DNA of 64,000 bases from Lophium mytilinum. Taxonomy: Eukaryota; Ascomycota; Dothideomycetes; Mytilinidiales; Mytilinidiaceae. Made by a program: the position numbers and the translations under genes. Every line of letters starts with the position of its first letter. Position 1 is the stretch's first letter. The notes under the pieces are model-generated. The model did no database searches, was not told the DNA's origin, and saw only the letters and a list, made by a program, of their open reading frames with translations. Of this stretch, positions 63,322 through 64,000 are shown in pieces. The stretch covers positions 312,708 to 376,707 of the forward strand of contig MU004195.1 in the NCBI GenBank assembly GCA_010093605.1. The letters are read 5' to 3'.

Positions 63322-64000
63322 CTACCTCCGCCTATACCCATCAGAGCGGTCGCGGGGAGACCTACTCCGCCTCGGCCTCGTATCCCTCACACGTTCCCAC
63401 GACCGCGGCCTCGGACGTGCAACATCTGGGTCTCTGCGTCTCTCTCGATGATGACCTTGCTCTCTCCTACGGTCATGGCTTCTCGACCTATGCTTCCTCC
63501 TCTCGCGATCCCTGTCTCGCGACCTCGATCGCCGCCGCCGATGATCCTCCTTGGACCTGCTCCGAGAACGCTTCCGCCTGTGTCTCTCCCCATCATCATC
63601 TTTCCGATCCCTCCGCCGCTCTCGTGGAGCAACATCCCTCTCCCGATCCTCCCTCCGTCCGTTGCGCGCAGGCAGACCAGCATCAGCCACCCCCGACCCC
63701 GCCAGCACCTCACCTCCATCATCCGCAGCACCATCACGTCCGTTATACGCGCCAAATCCCACACCTTTCACCGTATCTTCAGCGGCCCCCTCGGTCCCGA
63801 CCTCAGCCAAAGCCTTCTTAACATCAGCCTCGCTCGGCCGCTCGCCCACGGGCACCATATTCGCATTCGTCGACGCTCGTTGCGGGACAGGCAATCCCAT
63901 GGCAACTAGCATGGCGTCTTCCTCGGCTTCCTTGAGTTTGCGCTTCTCCTCGGCGAGCTTCTGCGCGGCGACTTCTTTGGAATCCTCGTCGCCTTTGGCG
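63322..64000 (-). CDS. MMTAG2-domain-like Arg/Ser-rich nuclear protein, 3' part
   Basis: C-terminal part, open to the right edge (about 225 codons visible), stop at 63322. The first residues read AKGDEDSKEVAAQKLAEEKR, then KLKEAEEDAMLVAMGLPVPQ, matching the conserved block of the multiple-myeloma-tumour-associated-protein-2 family (YAKGD then KEAEE-A-MGL). After PSEADVKKALAEV comes a long Arg/Ser/Asp/Glu tail with RS-type dipeptides (RSRSRSKEDH, RSRSRDRDRE, RSPRDRSDGYRRR), as in splicing-related proteins. Likely a conserved nuclear protein linked to RNA processing; the molecular role is not established. Alternative: another RS-domain protein with a similar charged helix. Confidence 0.65.
   Translation of the reverse strand, partial: AKGDEDSKEVAAQKLAEEKRKLKEAEEDAMLVAMGLPVPQRASTNANMVPVGERPSEADVKKALAEVGTEGAAEDTVKGVGFGAYNGRDGAADDGGEVLAGSGVADAGLPARNGRREDRERDVAPRERRRDRKDDDGERHRRKRSRSRSKEDHRRRRSRSRDRDRERRKHRSRSHDRRREQGHHRERRRDPDVARPRPRSWERVRDTRPRRSRSPRDRSDGYRRR

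Overview
The window is nuclear DNA of a filamentous ascomycete (Pezizomycotina). The evidence is many 45-75 nt introns with GTRNGY-type donors and CTNAC branch points, plus fungal-specific families: plasma-membrane H+-ATPase, HET domain, DUF7730-like, CBM18 and Pth11/rhodopsin-like proteins. The assignment rests on gene content only; I cannot name the species. Exon coordinates come from reading splice signals and reading frames by eye.

Layout. 1-1.1 kb: 5' part of a PMA1-type proton pump (-). 2.8-11.7 kb: a metabolic stretch with a divergent pair of an M20 carbamoylase/beta-ureidopropionase (-) and a dihydropyrimidinase/hydantoinase (+), then a type-B carboxylesterase (+), an NTF2/SnoaL-like protein (-) and a phenol-hydroxylase-type FAD monooxygenase (-). 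13.7-19.4 kb: a small secreted cysteine protein (+), a seven-helix Pth11/rhodopsin-like membrane protein (+) and a secreted, probably GPI-anchored S41-family protease (-). 21.4-31.5 kb: an aldehyde dehydrogenase (-), a very large secreted CBM18-apple-phospholipase A2 fusion (-) and an amidase-signature enzyme (-). 33-43.7 kb: a DUF7730-like protein (-), an FAD monooxygenase fused to a polytopic membrane domain and carrying a 1-nt frameshift (-), a HET-domain protein (+) and a basic nuclear-looking protein (+).

44.7-62.9 kb is the most unusual part: nine small to medium genes that I read as one diverged, locally amplified family (P1-P9; eight on -, P9 on +). They are built from two helical modules: module A (about 55-60 aa) and module B (about 85 aa, with an L-x-W-[G/C] signature). 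P5-P7 have an N-terminal Gly/Asn/Gln-rich G-x-G-x-Q-x-N tract resembling the amyloid-type tracts of fungal NLR and HET systems; P8 has a weaker Gln/Ser-rich tract. P5, P6 and P8 start with an exon holding only the ATG codon. P5-P8 share an upstream ACATTCAC element. The intergenic DNA carries a roughly 150-bp repeat family. I do not recognise the family from published work.

The window ends in a conserved Arg/Ser-rich MMTAG2-like protein (-, 5' end cut). I recognised no LTR retroelement, CRISPR array, rRNA or confident tRNA.
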